DNA of 64,000 bases from Sphingomonas dokdonensis (GTDB lineage Bacteria > Pseudomonadota > Alphaproteobacteria > Sphingomonadales > Sphingomonadaceae), in NCBI RefSeq assembly GCF_002197685.1, contig NZ_NBBI01000001.1, positions 62,001 through 126,000 on the forward strand, read 5' to 3'. The position numbers and the translations under genes were made by a program. Below the pieces are notes generated by a model. It was not told the DNA's origin. It saw nothing but the letters and a program-made list of their open reading frames with translations, and searched no databases. Shown piece by piece: positions 50,685-60,369 of this stretch (position 1 is its first letter; each line of letters starts with the position of its first letter).

Positions 50685-51040
50685 TTACAGTCGCGATCTC
50701 GCGGCGGGCCGACGTGTGAGCGATTCGCGGCAGAAGCAGCTATCTAACAGGTTGCCGATGGACTTGCAGGCGCAAGCAACGTCTGCTTTCCTCCCACTGC
50801 CAGCCATTTCGCATCGAAGCTGCTCATCTCAAAAGCGGTCGTTCCGCTCCCGCCCAATTATGATCATTGAGAAGATGGCACGCGCGGCCGAGGCCGATCG
50901 TTCGTACAGCGCGAGCTTTCCCGTGTTTTGGTTCCCGACTGGCGGTCTCGGGAAAGCTCAACCTGCTCGCCGGCCATCTGCGCTCATCGGGACCCATCGT
51001 CTTACGACGGGTCATCAGCCGGCAGGCAGTTCGCGCGCGC
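50685..51040. other. Intergenic region after EAL gene
   Basis: About 360 bp between the EAL stop and the convergent NTF2-like stop. A frame on the plus strand runs through but its composition is unlike a protein. No hairpin with a T-run, RNA gene or repeat was seen. Confidence 0.4.
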
Positions 51041-51484
51041 TCAGTCGGTGGCGCGCCGCTTCTCCGAAGTCGTCGCGGGGCGGTGTCCGTAGCTTAGGAC
51101 GCTGGTGATCCGCCAAGCGCCGTTCTGCTTCGCCCACACCATCACGAATCTGGCGACCCCCTCGCATCGTCCCGTCGCCAGGTCGCAAAAGCGGTGTTCG
51201 CCTTCCTCGACGGCACCATAATCCTTGATCGGATATACGCGAAACGTTGCCGCAATCAGCTCGCGCTTCACCTTTCCGCAAATGTATCGGCGAACGCCGT
51301 CGACCATCGCGTCGCGCTCAAAGGTGGCACCGCCGGTGTCGTGGTAAAAGGCGACCTCTGGATCGAAATAGCCGGAGAAGGTCGGCAGGTCGCAGCGGTT
51401 GTAGGCGTCGAACACCTTCGCATCGAGCACGCCGATTTCGGTCGCCAACGGATCGGCTGGCAACGGCACGGGTAACGCGAGCAA
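51041..51484 (-). CDS. NTF2-like (SnoaL/DUF4440) protein, signal peptide possibly frameshifted
   Basis: A 147-residue protein in the frame starting at TTG 51484: LPVPLPADPLATEIGVLDAK, then a cone-like NTF2/SnoaL fold (YNRCDLPTFSGYFDPEVAFY, HRFCDLATGRCEGVARFVMV). This fold is used by small enzymes and ligand-binding proteins; function here unknown. The frame has no ATG start. The overlapping frame has ATG 51519 and reads MVMMTATAVAQ, which joined by a one-base change to ALLALPVPLPADP gives a good signal peptide. So either the gene has a TTG start or a one-base deletion near 51490-51500 broke the signal. Confidence 0.7.
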   Translation of the reverse strand: MLALPVPLPADPLATEIGVLDAKVFDAYNRCDLPTFSGYFDPEVAFYHDTGGATFERDAMVDGVRRYICGKVKRELIAATFRVYPIKDYGAVEEGEHRFCDLATGRCEGVARFVMVWAKQNGAWRITSVLSYGHRPATTSEKRRATD

Positions 51485-51526
51485 AGCTGCGCGACGGCGG
51501 TCGCAGTCATCATGACCATGGTCCTG

Positions 51527-52612
51527 TCAGTTCATCTGGCCGCGGAGAAAGGCGATCAGCTTTGGATCGCTGCCCGTCCGTTCAAGAATCGGCAGGATGA
51601 CCCGCCACCCGTTGTCGCTGTTGGTCAGGATGACGATGCCGTTACCGCTCGCGCGGTCAATTGCGGCAAAGGTGAAAGCGCCTGGATCCTTGCCGGTGTG
51701 GAGCATCGTCGTGCCATCGGGAAAGCCGAGGAGCTGCCAGCCCAGCCCGAAGCCGGTCCAGGGGGGACAGGTGGCCGCTTTCGACCCGGCACACATTTCG
51801 GGCGTGAGGTCGGCCTGCGATTTGCTGCGCTCCGCCGCTAAAGATGCGCCAAGCCCGCGGTCGTCGCGGGCATCAATGAGAAAGCGGGCATAATCGCGTG
51901 CGGTCGCGTGCGCCAGATCGGCAGCATTGAAGCGGATAACCGGCTCAACCGGCAGGGGCTTGCCTGAGTCATCAAATGGCACGGCGATCGGCACCGTTTC
52001 GCCTTGCGCCGACACATAGCCCGAGGCGCGCATGCGGGCGGGGGAGAACAGCCAGCGGGCGGCGAGCGTCTCGAAGGATTGGCCGGTGCGGCGCTCGGCG
52101 TAGCGCGCCGCATATTGATATCCTTCCCCCGAATAGCCGGTGGTTGTGCCGGGATCATGATCGAACGCCAGCCCCTTCGCATCACGCCAGTTCGGCAGCC
52201 CCGTGCGATGGCTCAGCGCCATGCGGACTGTCAGCTTCATCCGCCGGGGATCGCGCGACAGGTCGGGGTCACTCCAGTAGCGATCCATCGGCTCATCAAG
52301 CGACAGCTTGCCGGCTGATGCGAGTCGCAGGATGACCTCCGCGGTCAGCGGCTTCGTCAGTGACGCGAGATTGTAGGGCGTGGCGACCGTGGCCGGACGA
52401 CGGGGGCCAGCCATGCCCCAAGCTCCCGTCGAGACGATCCGCCCGCTGCGGATCACGGCGACAGACGCACTTTCCACGTGCTGTTCGCGAAGGGTACTAG
52501 CCATGTCGGGCAGCGCGTTGCTCGTCTTGGCGGCGCCCATCAAAGCGCCAGCCATCACCGCGACCATGCCGACGCGAACTCCCCGGCGCAGCACGCTAAC
52601 TGTATTGCTCAT
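51527..52612 (-). CDS. Serine hydrolase of the beta-lactamase (class C/DD-peptidase) fold
   Basis: A 361-residue exported protein with signal peptide MSNTVSVLRRGVRVGMVAVM. It has the catalytic SxxK in NLASLTKPLTAEV near residue 86, the Tyr motif YSGEGYQYAARYAE and the third motif HTGKD in MLHTGKDPGAFTF. This set is that of class C beta-lactamases, esterases EstB and D-aminopeptidases. Natural substrate unknown. It ends 43 bp before the start of the NTF2-like gene on the same strand and may be co-transcribed with it. Confidence 0.9.
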   Translation of the reverse strand: MSNTVSVLRRGVRVGMVAVMAGALMGAAKTSNALPDMASTLREQHVESASVAVIRSGRIVSTGAWGMAGPRRPATVATPYNLASLTKPLTAEVILRLASAGKLSLDEPMDRYWSDPDLSRDPRRMKLTVRMALSHRTGLPNWRDAKGLAFDHDPGTTTGYSGEGYQYAARYAERRTGQSFETLAARWLFSPARMRASGYVSAQGETVPIAVPFDDSGKPLPVEPVIRFNAADLAHATARDYARFLIDARDDRGLGASLAAERSKSQADLTPEMCAGSKAATCPPWTGFGLGWQLLGFPDGTTMLHTGKDPGAFTFAAIDRASGNGIVILTNSDNGWRVILPILERTGSDPKLIAFLRGQMN

Positions 52613-52718
52613 GTAAGACAGCTAGCGATAGCGGAGGTTGGCAGCAACCTCGATCGTATGTGCCGTCGAGGTGACGGACGTGAGAACCGGGAAGGCGAGA
52701 GATTCCCCAAAGACGAAG

Positions 52719-52744
52719 GCGCCCGGGCCTGTCGGCCCGGACGC
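52719..52744 (-). terminator. Strong hairpin downstream of hsp20
   Basis: An 11-bp GC-rich stem (GCGCCCGGGCC at 52719-52729 pairing with GGCCCGGACGC at 52734-52744 through one G-T pair) with loop TGTC. On the minus strand it is followed by TTCGTCTTT, a partial T-tail. A second weaker hairpin (GACGCCTC with GAGGCGCC, about 52748-52780) lies closer to the hsp20 stop. Together they probably terminate hsp20 transcription. Confidence 0.65.
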
Positions 52745-52784
52745 CCCACGACGCCTCGAAAGGGAGCAAAGAGGCGCCGAGCGG

Positions 52785-53255
52785 TTAGGCGGCTTGCGCC
52801 TCGTTCTCGTCGCGCTTGTCCTCGACCACGGTCGGCTTCTGGCCGGTCTTGATCGAAATGCTCTTGGGCTTCATCGCCTCGGGCACTTCGCGGACGAGAT
52901 CGACGACCAGGAGGCCATCGTTCAGCCGGGCGTCCTCGACGAACACGAAATCAGCGAGTTCGAAGCGGCGCTCGAAGCTGCGGGTCGCAATGCCGACATG
53001 CAGGAAGTTCGGGCCGGTCGCCTTGTCGTCCTTCTTGCCCGCGACGAGCAGCAGATTCTGCTGTGCGGTGATCTCGATCTCGTCGCGCGAGAAGCCCGCC
53101 ACGGCGAGCGTGATGCGGTAACGATCCTCGGCGAGACGCTCGAGATTGAAGGGCGGATAATTCTCGGACGACGAGCGGGCGTTCGCCTCGATGAGGTCGA
53201 ACAGACGATCGAAGCCGATGGTCGAACGGCGATAAGGGGTAAGATCCAGACGCAT
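52785..53255 (-). CDS. Small heat-shock protein, Hsp20 family
   Basis: A 156-residue alpha-crystallin-type chaperone, IbpA-like: MRLDLTPYRRSTIGFDRLFD, then YPPFNLERLAEDRYRITLAV, AGFSRDEIEITAQQNLLLVA and the conserved GIATRSFERRFELADFVFV. It prevents protein aggregation in the cytosol. It ends with a charged tail. ATG 53255 is preceded by GGAGGAA. Upstream is a candidate RpoH promoter and downstream a strong hairpin, so it is a single-gene heat-shock unit. Confidence 0.96.
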   Translation of the reverse strand: MRLDLTPYRRSTIGFDRLFDLIEANARSSSENYPPFNLERLAEDRYRITLAVAGFSRDEIEITAQQNLLLVAGKKDDKATGPNFLHVGIATRSFERRFELADFVFVEDARLNDGLLVVDLVREVPEAMKPKSISIKTGQKPTVVEDKRDENEAQAA

Positions 53256-53350
53256 CTTCAATTCCTCCGGTGAGCGAGTTGAAAAGCGGCATCGTGCACA
53301 GGGCCACGGTGCCGTCTGTGCGACCCGTACGTGGCGCCGCACGCCTAGAA

Positions 53351-53378
53351 ATCTGGGGCGGTCAAGGCATTTTTCAAG
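53351..53378 (-). promoter_or_regulatory. Candidate RpoH heat-shock promoter of hsp20
   Basis: On the minus strand CTTGAA (53378-53373) is followed after about 15 bp by CCCAGAT (53357-53351), like the alphaproteobacterial sigma-32 pattern CTTG and CCCNATNT. It is about 100 bp before the hsp20 start. The -10 match is imperfect. Confidence 0.4.
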
Positions 53379-53405
53379 AGGCTGAAGCAATATCCCCTGA
53401 ACAGA

Positions 53406-53436
53406 TAGGGTATTGATTCCCTACCGGCTTAGTAGG
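53406..53436. promoter_or_regulatory. Two overlapping inverted repeats upstream of TonB receptor
   Basis: TAGGG (53406-53410) pairs with CCCTA (53419-53423), and CCTAC (53420-53424) with GTAGG (53432-53436). The two stems share bases, so only one can form at a time. The pair is about 35 bp before the TonB receptor ATG and could be an operator or a leader switch. Confidence 0.4.
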
Positions 53437-53467
53437 AGATTGCGTCCGTCATCGAAGGGGACGGATC

Positions 53468-55936
53468 ATGTCGCTTACGCTTGCCCTTATTCTCGCCCAG
53501 GCGGCCGCGCCGCCGACCGATCAACAGGCGGTTCCGGCGTCGGCGCCTGCTGCGACGGAGCCGGATGGAGCCGTCGATCTCGGGCGACTCGGGCCGGCGC
53601 AGCAGGCGGGCGGGGACATCGTGGTGACGGCGCGGCGGCGGGCGGAGACGGTGCAGGACGTGCCGATCGCGATGTCGGTGATCGGGGGCGAGGCGCTGGC
53701 GGAAACCGGCACGTACAACGTGGGTCGGCTGACGCAGCTACAGCCATCCCTGCAATTCTATTCCACCAACCCGCGCAATTCCGCCGCCAACGTGCGCGGG
53801 CTGGGCGCGCCGTTCGGCCTGACCAACGACGGGATCGAGCAGGGCGTCGGCATCTATGTCGACCAGGTCTATTACAGCCGCATCGCCTCGGCGACGTTCG
53901 ACTTCACCGATACCGAGCGGATCGAGATCCTGCGCGGGCCGCAGGGCACGCTATATGGCAAGAACACGACGGCGGGCGCGATCAACATCACCACCCGCAA
54001 GCCGAGTTTCGAGACCGAAGCGCGCGCCGAGGTGACAGGCGGCAATTACGACTTCTTCCAGGGCAAGTTCTCGCTGTCCGGGCCGCTGGTGAACGATGTG
54101 GTGGCGGCGCGCATTTCGGGTTCGGTCACCACGCGGCGGGGCACCGTGTACAATGTGCGGCAGCGCGAGTGGCAGAACAGCCAGGACAATATCGGGCTGC
54201 GCGGGCAGATGCTGTTCGAGGCGGCGCCCAACCTCGATGTGACGCTGTACGCCGACTATAACCGGCAGAACCCCAATTGCTGCGTGCAATATTATGCGCG
54301 GGTGGGCGCCACGCAGCGGCCGCTGGCGCGCCAATATGCCGCTCTGGCTGCTGCGTTCGGCTATGCCCCGCCGTCGACCGATGCGTTCGATCGGCTGACC
54401 GATGTGGATAGCGATTTGCGCGCCAAGCAGGAGCTGGGCGGCGCCTCTGCACTGGTCAACTGGAAGCTCGGAGGGGGGACGCTGACGTCGGTGACGGCGT
54501 GGCGGTTCTGGCATTGGGATCCGTCGAACGACCGCGACTTCATCGGCCTGCCGATCACGCCGGTGTCGGCGAACCCGTCGCAGCAGAGCCAGTTCACGCA
54601 GGAGCTGCGCTTTGCCTCCGATACCAAGGGGCCGGTCGAGTACACGGTCGGCGCGTTCTATTTCTACCAGACGCTCGATACACAGGGGCAGCAGGTGCAG
54701 GGGTCGGCGGCGAGCCGCTTCCTGCTCAATCCCGGCAATCCGCCCTTTGGCCCGAACGGCTGCGCGACGCCGACCGCCGCGGCGTGCAACCCGGCGGTGC
54801 TCGACGGGCTGACCTCGCGCAACGAGATCGGGTTCAAGAACACGTCGGCGGCGGTGTTCGGCAAGCTGACGTGGCGGCCGACCGATCGGCTGGAGATCGC
54901 GCCGGGCCTGCGGGTCAATTACGACGAAAAGGAAGGGTCGTATCTTGCCGTCGTGACCAACGGCACCGGCACGCCGCTGACCAGCGACCAGCGCGGCGTG
55001 CTGGCGCCGCAGAGCTACACGCCGTCGTTCGATAACTGGAACGTCTCGGGCGACATCACCGTGTCGTACGACATCGACCGGGACGTGCATGGTTATGCCA
55101 CCTATGCGCGCAGCTATAAATCGGGCGGCATCAACCTGTCGGGCCTTCCCCTCGACGCGGCGAACAATCCGATCCTGGCGGTGCAGACGATCGATCCGGA
55201 AAAGGTGAACCATTTCGAGCTGGGGCTGAAGACGCAGTTCCTCGATCGCCGCGCGACGGTGAACATTGCCGCCTTCTGGACCGAGATCGACGATTATCAG
55301 GCAACGGTGAACAACCAGCAGGTGGGCGTGCTGCGCGGCTATCTCGCCAATGCCGGCAAGGTGCGCACGCGCGGGGTGGAGGTGGACAGCGCCTTTCGCC
55401 CGATCGCGAACCTGAACCTGTATGCCAACGGCGCCTATACCGACGCCAAATACGTCCGCTTCACCGACGCGCCATGCCCGCCCGAGCTGTCCGGTGGTAC
55501 GACGGCCGGCGCGGGGCAGGCGGCGAGTGCGCCGGGGACGCCGGGCGGGATCAGCCCGCGGTCGTGCGATATTTCCGGGCAGGTGCTGCCGGGCGTGTCG
55601 AAATGGGCGTTCAGCTATGGCGCGGAATATGGCGTGCCGGTCGCGATCGGCGGCGTGTCGGGGCAGGCGTACCTCGGCTACGACGGCAGCTATCGCTCGC
55701 GCTTCTCATCCAACCCGTCACCGTCGCGCTACACCTTCGTCGATGGCTATGCGCTGTCGAACTTCCGGCTGGGCTTCAAGAACGACGACGGACTGAACGT
55801 CTTTGCGTGGCTGCGCAACGCGTTCGATCAGGATTATTTCGAGCTGCTGGCGACGCAGTCCGGCTCGACCGGGCTGATCGTGGGGCAGCCGGGCGATCCG
55901 CGCACCTATGGCGTGACGCTGTCGGCGAAGTTCTGA
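53468..55936 (+). CDS. TonB-dependent outer membrane receptor
   Basis: An 822-residue outer membrane receptor. After a short hydrophobic signal (MSLTLALILAQAAA) it has the TonB box-like GDIVVTARRRAETVQDVPIA, the plug domain with GPQGTLYGKNTTAGAINITT, then the beta-barrel, ending in a final strand YGVTLSAKF with terminal Phe. It is in the large sphingomonad family that imports iron-siderophores or plant-derived carbohydrates and aromatics; the substrate is not readable. It stands alone, convergent with lysR. The signal peptide is short, so the true start may be at 53468 or slightly upstream. Confidence 0.94.
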   Translation: MSLTLALILAQAAAPPTDQQAVPASAPAATEPDGAVDLGRLGPAQQAGGDIVVTARRRAETVQDVPIAMSVIGGEALAETGTYNVGRLTQLQPSLQFYSTNPRNSAANVRGLGAPFGLTNDGIEQGVGIYVDQVYYSRIASATFDFTDTERIEILRGPQGTLYGKNTTAGAINITTRKPSFETEARAEVTGGNYDFFQGKFSLSGPLVNDVVAARISGSVTTRRGTVYNVRQREWQNSQDNIGLRGQMLFEAAPNLDVTLYADYNRQNPNCCVQYYARVGATQRPLARQYAALAAAFGYAPPSTDAFDRLTDVDSDLRAKQELGGASALVNWKLGGGTLTSVTAWRFWHWDPSNDRDFIGLPITPVSANPSQQSQFTQELRFASDTKGPVEYTVGAFYFYQTLDTQGQQVQGSAASRFLLNPGNPPFGPNGCATPTAAACNPAVLDGLTSRNEIGFKNTSAAVFGKLTWRPTDRLEIAPGLRVNYDEKEGSYLAVVTNGTGTPLTSDQRGVLAPQSYTPSFDNWNVSGDITVSYDIDRDVHGYATYARSYKSGGINLSGLPLDAANNPILAVQTIDPEKVNHFELGLKTQFLDRRATVNIAAFWTEIDDYQATVNNQQVGVLRGYLANAGKVRTRGVEVDSAFRPIANLNLYANGAYTDAKYVRFTDAPCPPELSGGTTAGAGQAASAPGTPGGISPRSCDISGQVLPGVSKWAFSYGAEYGVPVAIGGVSGQAYLGYDGSYRSRFSSNPSPSRYTFVDGYALSNFRLGFKNDDGLNVFAWLRNAFDQDYFELLATQSGSTGLIVGQPGDPRTYGVTLSAKF

Positions 55937-55948
55937 TCGCGCGCCGCC

Positions 55949-56836
<888 letters not shown>

Positions 56837-56879
56837 CGAACGATCCTTGGAGGGTTGGTCTGGCGCGCTACTTACAAGG

Positions 56880-56896
56880 TGAAACAATCCGTTTCA
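56880..56896. promoter_or_regulatory. TGAAAC-N5-GTTTCA operator in lysR-pirin region
   Basis: TGAAAC (56880-56885) and GTTTCA (56891-56896) are perfect 6-bp inverted arms around AATCC. A third half site GTTTC follows at 56900-56904. It lies 44 bp before lysR and 66 bp before the pirin start, the usual place for a LysR operator controlling both genes. Confidence 0.7.
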
Positions 56897-56961
56897 ATCG
56901 TTTCTGTTTATGAGCGGTACGGGTCGACCTATCTCCGTCGCAACACACGGAAAGGTTCACC

Positions 56962-57675
56962 ATGACCGACACTCGCACACAGATCGACGTCCGGCCTTTC
57001 AGCAGCCTTGGCCATGCCGATCACGGCTGGCTGGACGCGCGGCATCATTTCAGCTTCGCCAGTTACCACGATCCTGCCCGCATGGGATGGGGCGCCATTC
57101 GCGTGTGGAACGACGACACCATCGCGCCGCAGAACGGCTTTCCGCCGCATCCGCACAGCGACATGGAGATCATCACCTATGTCCGCAGCGGGGCGATCAC
57201 GCATCAGGATTCGATGGGTAATCGCGGCCGCACCGGTGCCGGCGACGTGCAGGTGATGAGCGCCGGTTCGGGCGTGCGGCATGCCGAATATAACCTGGAG
57301 GCCGAGCCCACCACCTTGTTCCAGATCTGGATTCATCCGCGCAGCAGCGGTGGATCCCCGAGTTGGGGTGCCAAGCCGTTTCCCAAGGGCGATCGATCGG
57401 GCCGGTTCGTGACGCTGGCGAGCGGCTTTGCCGAGGATGGCGATGCGCTGCCGATCCGCGCCGATGCGCGGGTGCTCGGCGCGACGCTGCAGCAGGGCGA
57501 GCGGGTGACGTACCGCGTGGGCGAGGGGCGGCATGCCTATCTGGTCGCCGCGACGGGTGCGGTGACGGTGGACGGTACCGCGATCGGCACACGCGACGGC
57601 GTGGCGCTGCGTGGTGGAGACTATGAGATCGTCGCGAGCGAGGATGCCGAGCTCGTCCTTGTCGATGCCGAATGA
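56962..57675 (+). CDS. Pirin-family protein (quercetin 2,3-dioxygenase-like)
   Basis: A 237-residue two-cupin pirin. The metal site is in FPPHPHSDMEIITYVRSGA and the following HQDSMGNRG; it also has MSAGSGVRHAEYNLEAEPTT and FQIWIHP. Some bacterial pirins (YhhW) are reported to open the quercetin ring; others act as redox-linked regulators. It is followed after about 100 bp by wrbA in the same direction and diverges from lysR, so both respond to the same signal. Confidence 0.94.
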   Translation: MTDTRTQIDVRPFSSLGHADHGWLDARHHFSFASYHDPARMGWGAIRVWNDDTIAPQNGFPPHPHSDMEIITYVRSGAITHQDSMGNRGRTGAGDVQVMSAGSGVRHAEYNLEAEPTTLFQIWIHPRSSGGSPSWGAKPFPKGDRSGRFVTLASGFAEDGDALPIRADARVLGATLQQGERVTYRVGEGRHAYLVAATGAVTVDGTAIGTRDGVALRGGDYEIVASEDAELVLVDAE

Positions 57676-57777
57676 ATGTCGATGCCGAATGAATGACGCG
57701 CGCTCCGTCCCGATCGGACGGAGCGCTACCATCGATCAATGCGTTGCCCCGTGCGGGCTGAACAGCAGGAGACAGCA

Positions 57778-58380
57778 ATGACCAAGGTTCTCGTTCTTTA
57801 TTACTCGTCCTACGGCCATGTCGCGAAGATGGCGGATGCCTTTGCCGAGGGTGCGCGCGAGGCCGGCGCCGAGGTGGACGTGCGCCGCGTGCCCGAGACG
57901 GCGCCCAAGGAAGTGGCCGAGGCGGCTGGTTTCCAGAAGGACGAATCGCATCCGGAGATCGAGGGCGTGAACGCGCTGGAAAATTACGACGCGATCATCA
58001 TCGGCGCGCCGACGCGTTTTGGCCGCATGCCCAGCCAGATGGCCGCATTCCTAGATCAAGCCGGTGGCCTGTGGGCGCGTGGTGCGCTGAACGGCAAGGT
58101 GGGCGGCGCGTTCACCTCGACCGGCAGCCAGCATGGCGGGCAGGAAGTGACGCTGTTCTCGATCATCACCAACCTCTTGCATTTCGGCATGACGGTGGTG
58201 GGGCTGGATTACGGCTTCAAGGACCAGATGACGATGGAAGCGATCCATGGCGGCTCGCCCTATGGCGCGACGACGCTGGCGGGTGGCGACGGCAGCCGTC
58301 AGCCGAGCGACATCGACCTGGGCGGTGCGCGTTATCAGGGCAAGCGGATCGCGCAGACGGCGGCCAAGCTGAGCGCCTGA
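57778..58380 (+). CDS. wrbA: NAD(P)H:quinone oxidoreductase WrbA
   Basis: WrbA is a tetrameric FMN flavoprotein that reduces quinones by two electrons and protects against redox cycling. The 200-residue protein opens [20 protein letters not shown], the FMN phosphate loop, and has [39 protein letters not shown] and [20 protein letters not shown] 57778 has AGGAGAC upstream. It is likely co-regulated with pirin by LysR. Confidence 0.96.
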   Translation: MTKVLVLYYSSYGHVAKMADAFAEGAREAGAEVDVRRVPETAPKEVAEAAGFQKDESHPEIEGVNALENYDAIIIGAPTRFGRMPSQMAAFLDQAGGLWARGALNGKVGGAFTSTGSQHGGQEVTLFSIITNLLHFGMTVVGLDYGFKDQMTMEAIHGGSPYGATTLAGGDGSRQPSDIDLGGARYQGKRIAQTAAKLSA

Positions 58381-58458
58381 TCTTCTAGCTGGTACCTGAC
58401 GGTCGCGGCTCGCCGGTTCGCTGGCGGGCCGCGATCGTGCGTTTGGGCCACGGTTTCG

Positions 58459-59229
58459 TCAGCGTTCGGCCTTGTTCTTGCGGCGCTGCCTTTTCTTGCG
58501 CTTGCCCGTGTCGGCCGGGGGCGGGGCGATCGTGCGCACGACGGGTGGCGGTACGATCACCGGGACGGGATCGACCGCCGGATTGGCGGCAAAGTCCCGG
58601 CGGGCGCGGGCGAACAGGAAGCGGGCGCGCGCGGCGCCGGGCGCGGTGGCCGACGTGCCGACCCAGCGCCAATGCCATGGCTCCCACTTCACGCCCTGCT
58701 TGTTGCCGGCGGGAAAGGACATCTCGAAGCCGAAGCGGGGCGCGTTGGCGGCGAGCCAGCGAAAGGCGGGCTTGGCGGCCATGCACGCCTCGGCATCGGG
58801 GCAGCCGTCGGCTGGGCGGACGGTGAAATCGAGCGCATAGCCGGTGGCATGCTCGCTATGCCCCGGCGGCGCGGCGGAGATCGCGCGATCGGCGCCGCTG
58901 TCGCTTTCGCGCGTGCGGCAAAAGGTGCTTTGCTGATAGGCGAGCGAGCGGTGGCAGGAGAAAGCATACAGCCGCCCCTCGACCGCGCGATCGCCGGCGG
59001 CGGCCGCGATCAGCCGTTGCAGGTCGGCTGCGGCTTCGGGGCGTAGCCTGCACGTGTTGATCGCGAGATCCCCCGGCACCGTTACCAACGTGCCGGGCGC
59101 GGCATCGCCGTAGGGCAGGTGGCCCAGGGCCCGCCCGTCCGGCTGCAACGGAATGCTGTTGCCATTGCACAGCTGGGCCTGCGCCGGTGTGGCGGCGATG
59201 AGGAGGATGAGGGGAAAAAGGGCGCGCAT
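58459..59229 (-). CDS. Exported M15-family D,D-carboxypeptidase
   Basis: A 256-residue protein with a signal peptide MRALFPLILLIAATPAQAQ. The VanY/M15B zinc motifs are present: the His and Asp in GHSEHATGYALDFTV near residue 130 and the Glu and His in EPWHWRWVG near residue 185. These enzymes cleave terminal D-alanine from peptidoglycan peptides in the periplasm. The C-terminus is a Pro-rich then Lys/Arg-rich tail (GKRKKRQRRKNKAER) that may bind the wall. ATG 59229 is preferred over an upstream in-frame ATG at 59247 because the signal peptide then begins at once. Confidence 0.92.
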   Translation of the reverse strand: MRALFPLILLIAATPAQAQLCNGNSIPLQPDGRALGHLPYGDAAPGTLVTVPGDLAINTCRLRPEAAADLQRLIAAAAGDRAVEGRLYAFSCHRSLAYQQSTFCRTRESDSGADRAISAAPPGHSEHATGYALDFTVRPADGCPDAEACMAAKPAFRWLAANAPRFGFEMSFPAGNKQGVKWEPWHWRWVGTSATAPGAARARFLFARARRDFAANPAVDPVPVIVPPPVVRTIAPPPADTGKRKKRQRRKNKAER

Positions 59230-59276
59230 CGGCGCGACACTGGCCATGCTGCGCGCGGGATGGCAAGGGCCGCTGC

Positions 59277-59927
59277 ATGATCGGCGACCATGTGCTCTTC
59301 CTCGATGGCGAGGCGTTGATAATCGACAAACCGGCTGGCCTGCCGGTCGATCGGCCGCGTGACGGCGCGATCAGTTTGGAAAACCATCTATCCAACCTCA
59401 CCTTCGGCTTTCGCCGCTGGCCGCAGGCGGTGCACCGGCTGGACCGCGATACGAGCGGGTGTCTGCTCCTGTCGCGCAATCCCAAGGCGCATGCGCGCCT
59501 GCAGCAGGCGTTCGAGGCCGGGGCGGTGACGAAGCGATACCTCGCCGTTCTCGATGGCGTGCCGGAGGGCGAGGCGGGCGAGATCGACCTGCCGCTGGGC
59601 AAGGTGTCGTCGGCCGAGCAGGGCTGGCGGATGCGCCACGACCCCGCCGGCAAGGCGGCACGTACCGCGTGGCAGGTGCTGAAGGTGCAGGACGGGCTGG
59701 CGCTGGTGGAGTTTCGCCCCGCGACGGGGCGCACGCACCAGATCCGCGTGCACGCGCTGGAGGGGCTGGGCGTGCCGGTGCTGGGTGACCCGACATATGG
59801 GCGGTCGCACAAGGCGGGGATGATGCTGCACGCCGCCGCGCTGAGCGTGCCGCGCGCGGGCAAGCCCGATGCGGCGGCCGAGGCGCCGTGGCCGGCGCGG
59901 TTTGCGCACGTGGGCTTCGATGGTTGA
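59277..59927 (+). CDS. RluA-family pseudouridine synthase
   Basis: A 216-residue RluA-type synthase. The catalytic aspartate is in HRLDRDTSGCLLLSRNPKA near residue 56. It begins MIGDHVLFLDGEALIIDKPA and has ATGRTHQIRVHALEGLG and VLGDPTYG. It lacks an S4 domain and may act on rRNA or tRNA; the exact position is not predictable. It overlaps arfB by eight bases. Confidence 0.94.
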   Translation: MIGDHVLFLDGEALIIDKPAGLPVDRPRDGAISLENHLSNLTFGFRRWPQAVHRLDRDTSGCLLLSRNPKAHARLQQAFEAGAVTKRYLAVLDGVPEGEAGEIDLPLGKVSSAEQGWRMRHDPAGKAARTAWQVLKVQDGLALVEFRPATGRTHQIRVHALEGLGVPVLGDPTYGRSHKAGMMLHAAALSVPRAGKPDAAAEAPWPARFAHVGFDG

Positions 59928-60318
59928 GGTGCCCGAGGACGCGCTGGAGGAGCGCTTCCTCGCCGCCAGCGGGCCGGGCGGGCAGAACGTCAACAAGGTG
60001 GCGACGGCGTGCCAGCTGCGCGTCGACGTGTTTCGCCTGGGGTTGCACCCGGAGACGTATCGCCGGCTGAAGCTGCTGGCGGGATCGCGCATGACGAGCA
60101 GCGGCGCGCTGGTGATCACCGCGCGGCGTTATCGCACACAGGAGGCCAATCGCGCCGACGCACGCGAGCGGCTGGCGGAACTGCTCGCCAAGGCGGAGGA
60201 ACGCGAGGCGCGGCGGGTCAAGACCAAGCCGAGCCGCGCGGCCAAGACCAAGCGGCTGGACGCAAAAAAGGGGCGTGGCGCGGTGAAGGCCGGGCGCGGC
60301 AAGGTGCGCGACTATTGA
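59920..60318 (+). CDS. arfB: Ribosome-rescue peptidyl-tRNA hydrolase ArfB
   Basis: ArfB rescues ribosomes stalled at the end of broken mRNAs by hydrolysing peptidyl-tRNA. The 132-residue protein has the catalytic GGQ in LAASGPGGQNVNKVATACQL near residue 20 and a basic unstructured tail rich in Lys and Arg (KTKPSRAAKTKRLDAKKG) that enters the mRNA channel. ATG 59920 overlaps the RluA-family gene by eight bases, so the two are translationally coupled. Confidence 0.95.
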   Translation: MVEVPEDALEERFLAASGPGGQNVNKVATACQLRVDVFRLGLHPETYRRLKLLAGSRMTSSGALVITARRYRTQEANRADARERLAELLAKAEEREARRVKTKPSRAAKTKRLDAKKGRGAVKAGRGKVRDY

Positions 60319-60369
60319 AGTGCGCCGCATGTGTATTATGTAGGCGACACACCTTGAGGCAGGACGGCG

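Noticed and set aside
50626..51108. 160-residue open frame after the EAL gene
   Set aside because: Overlaps the EAL end, lacks a ribosome-binding site and has random-like composition.
53951..55213. 420-residue open frame opposite the TonB receptor
   Set aside because: Antisense shadow; Arg-rich and without a family.
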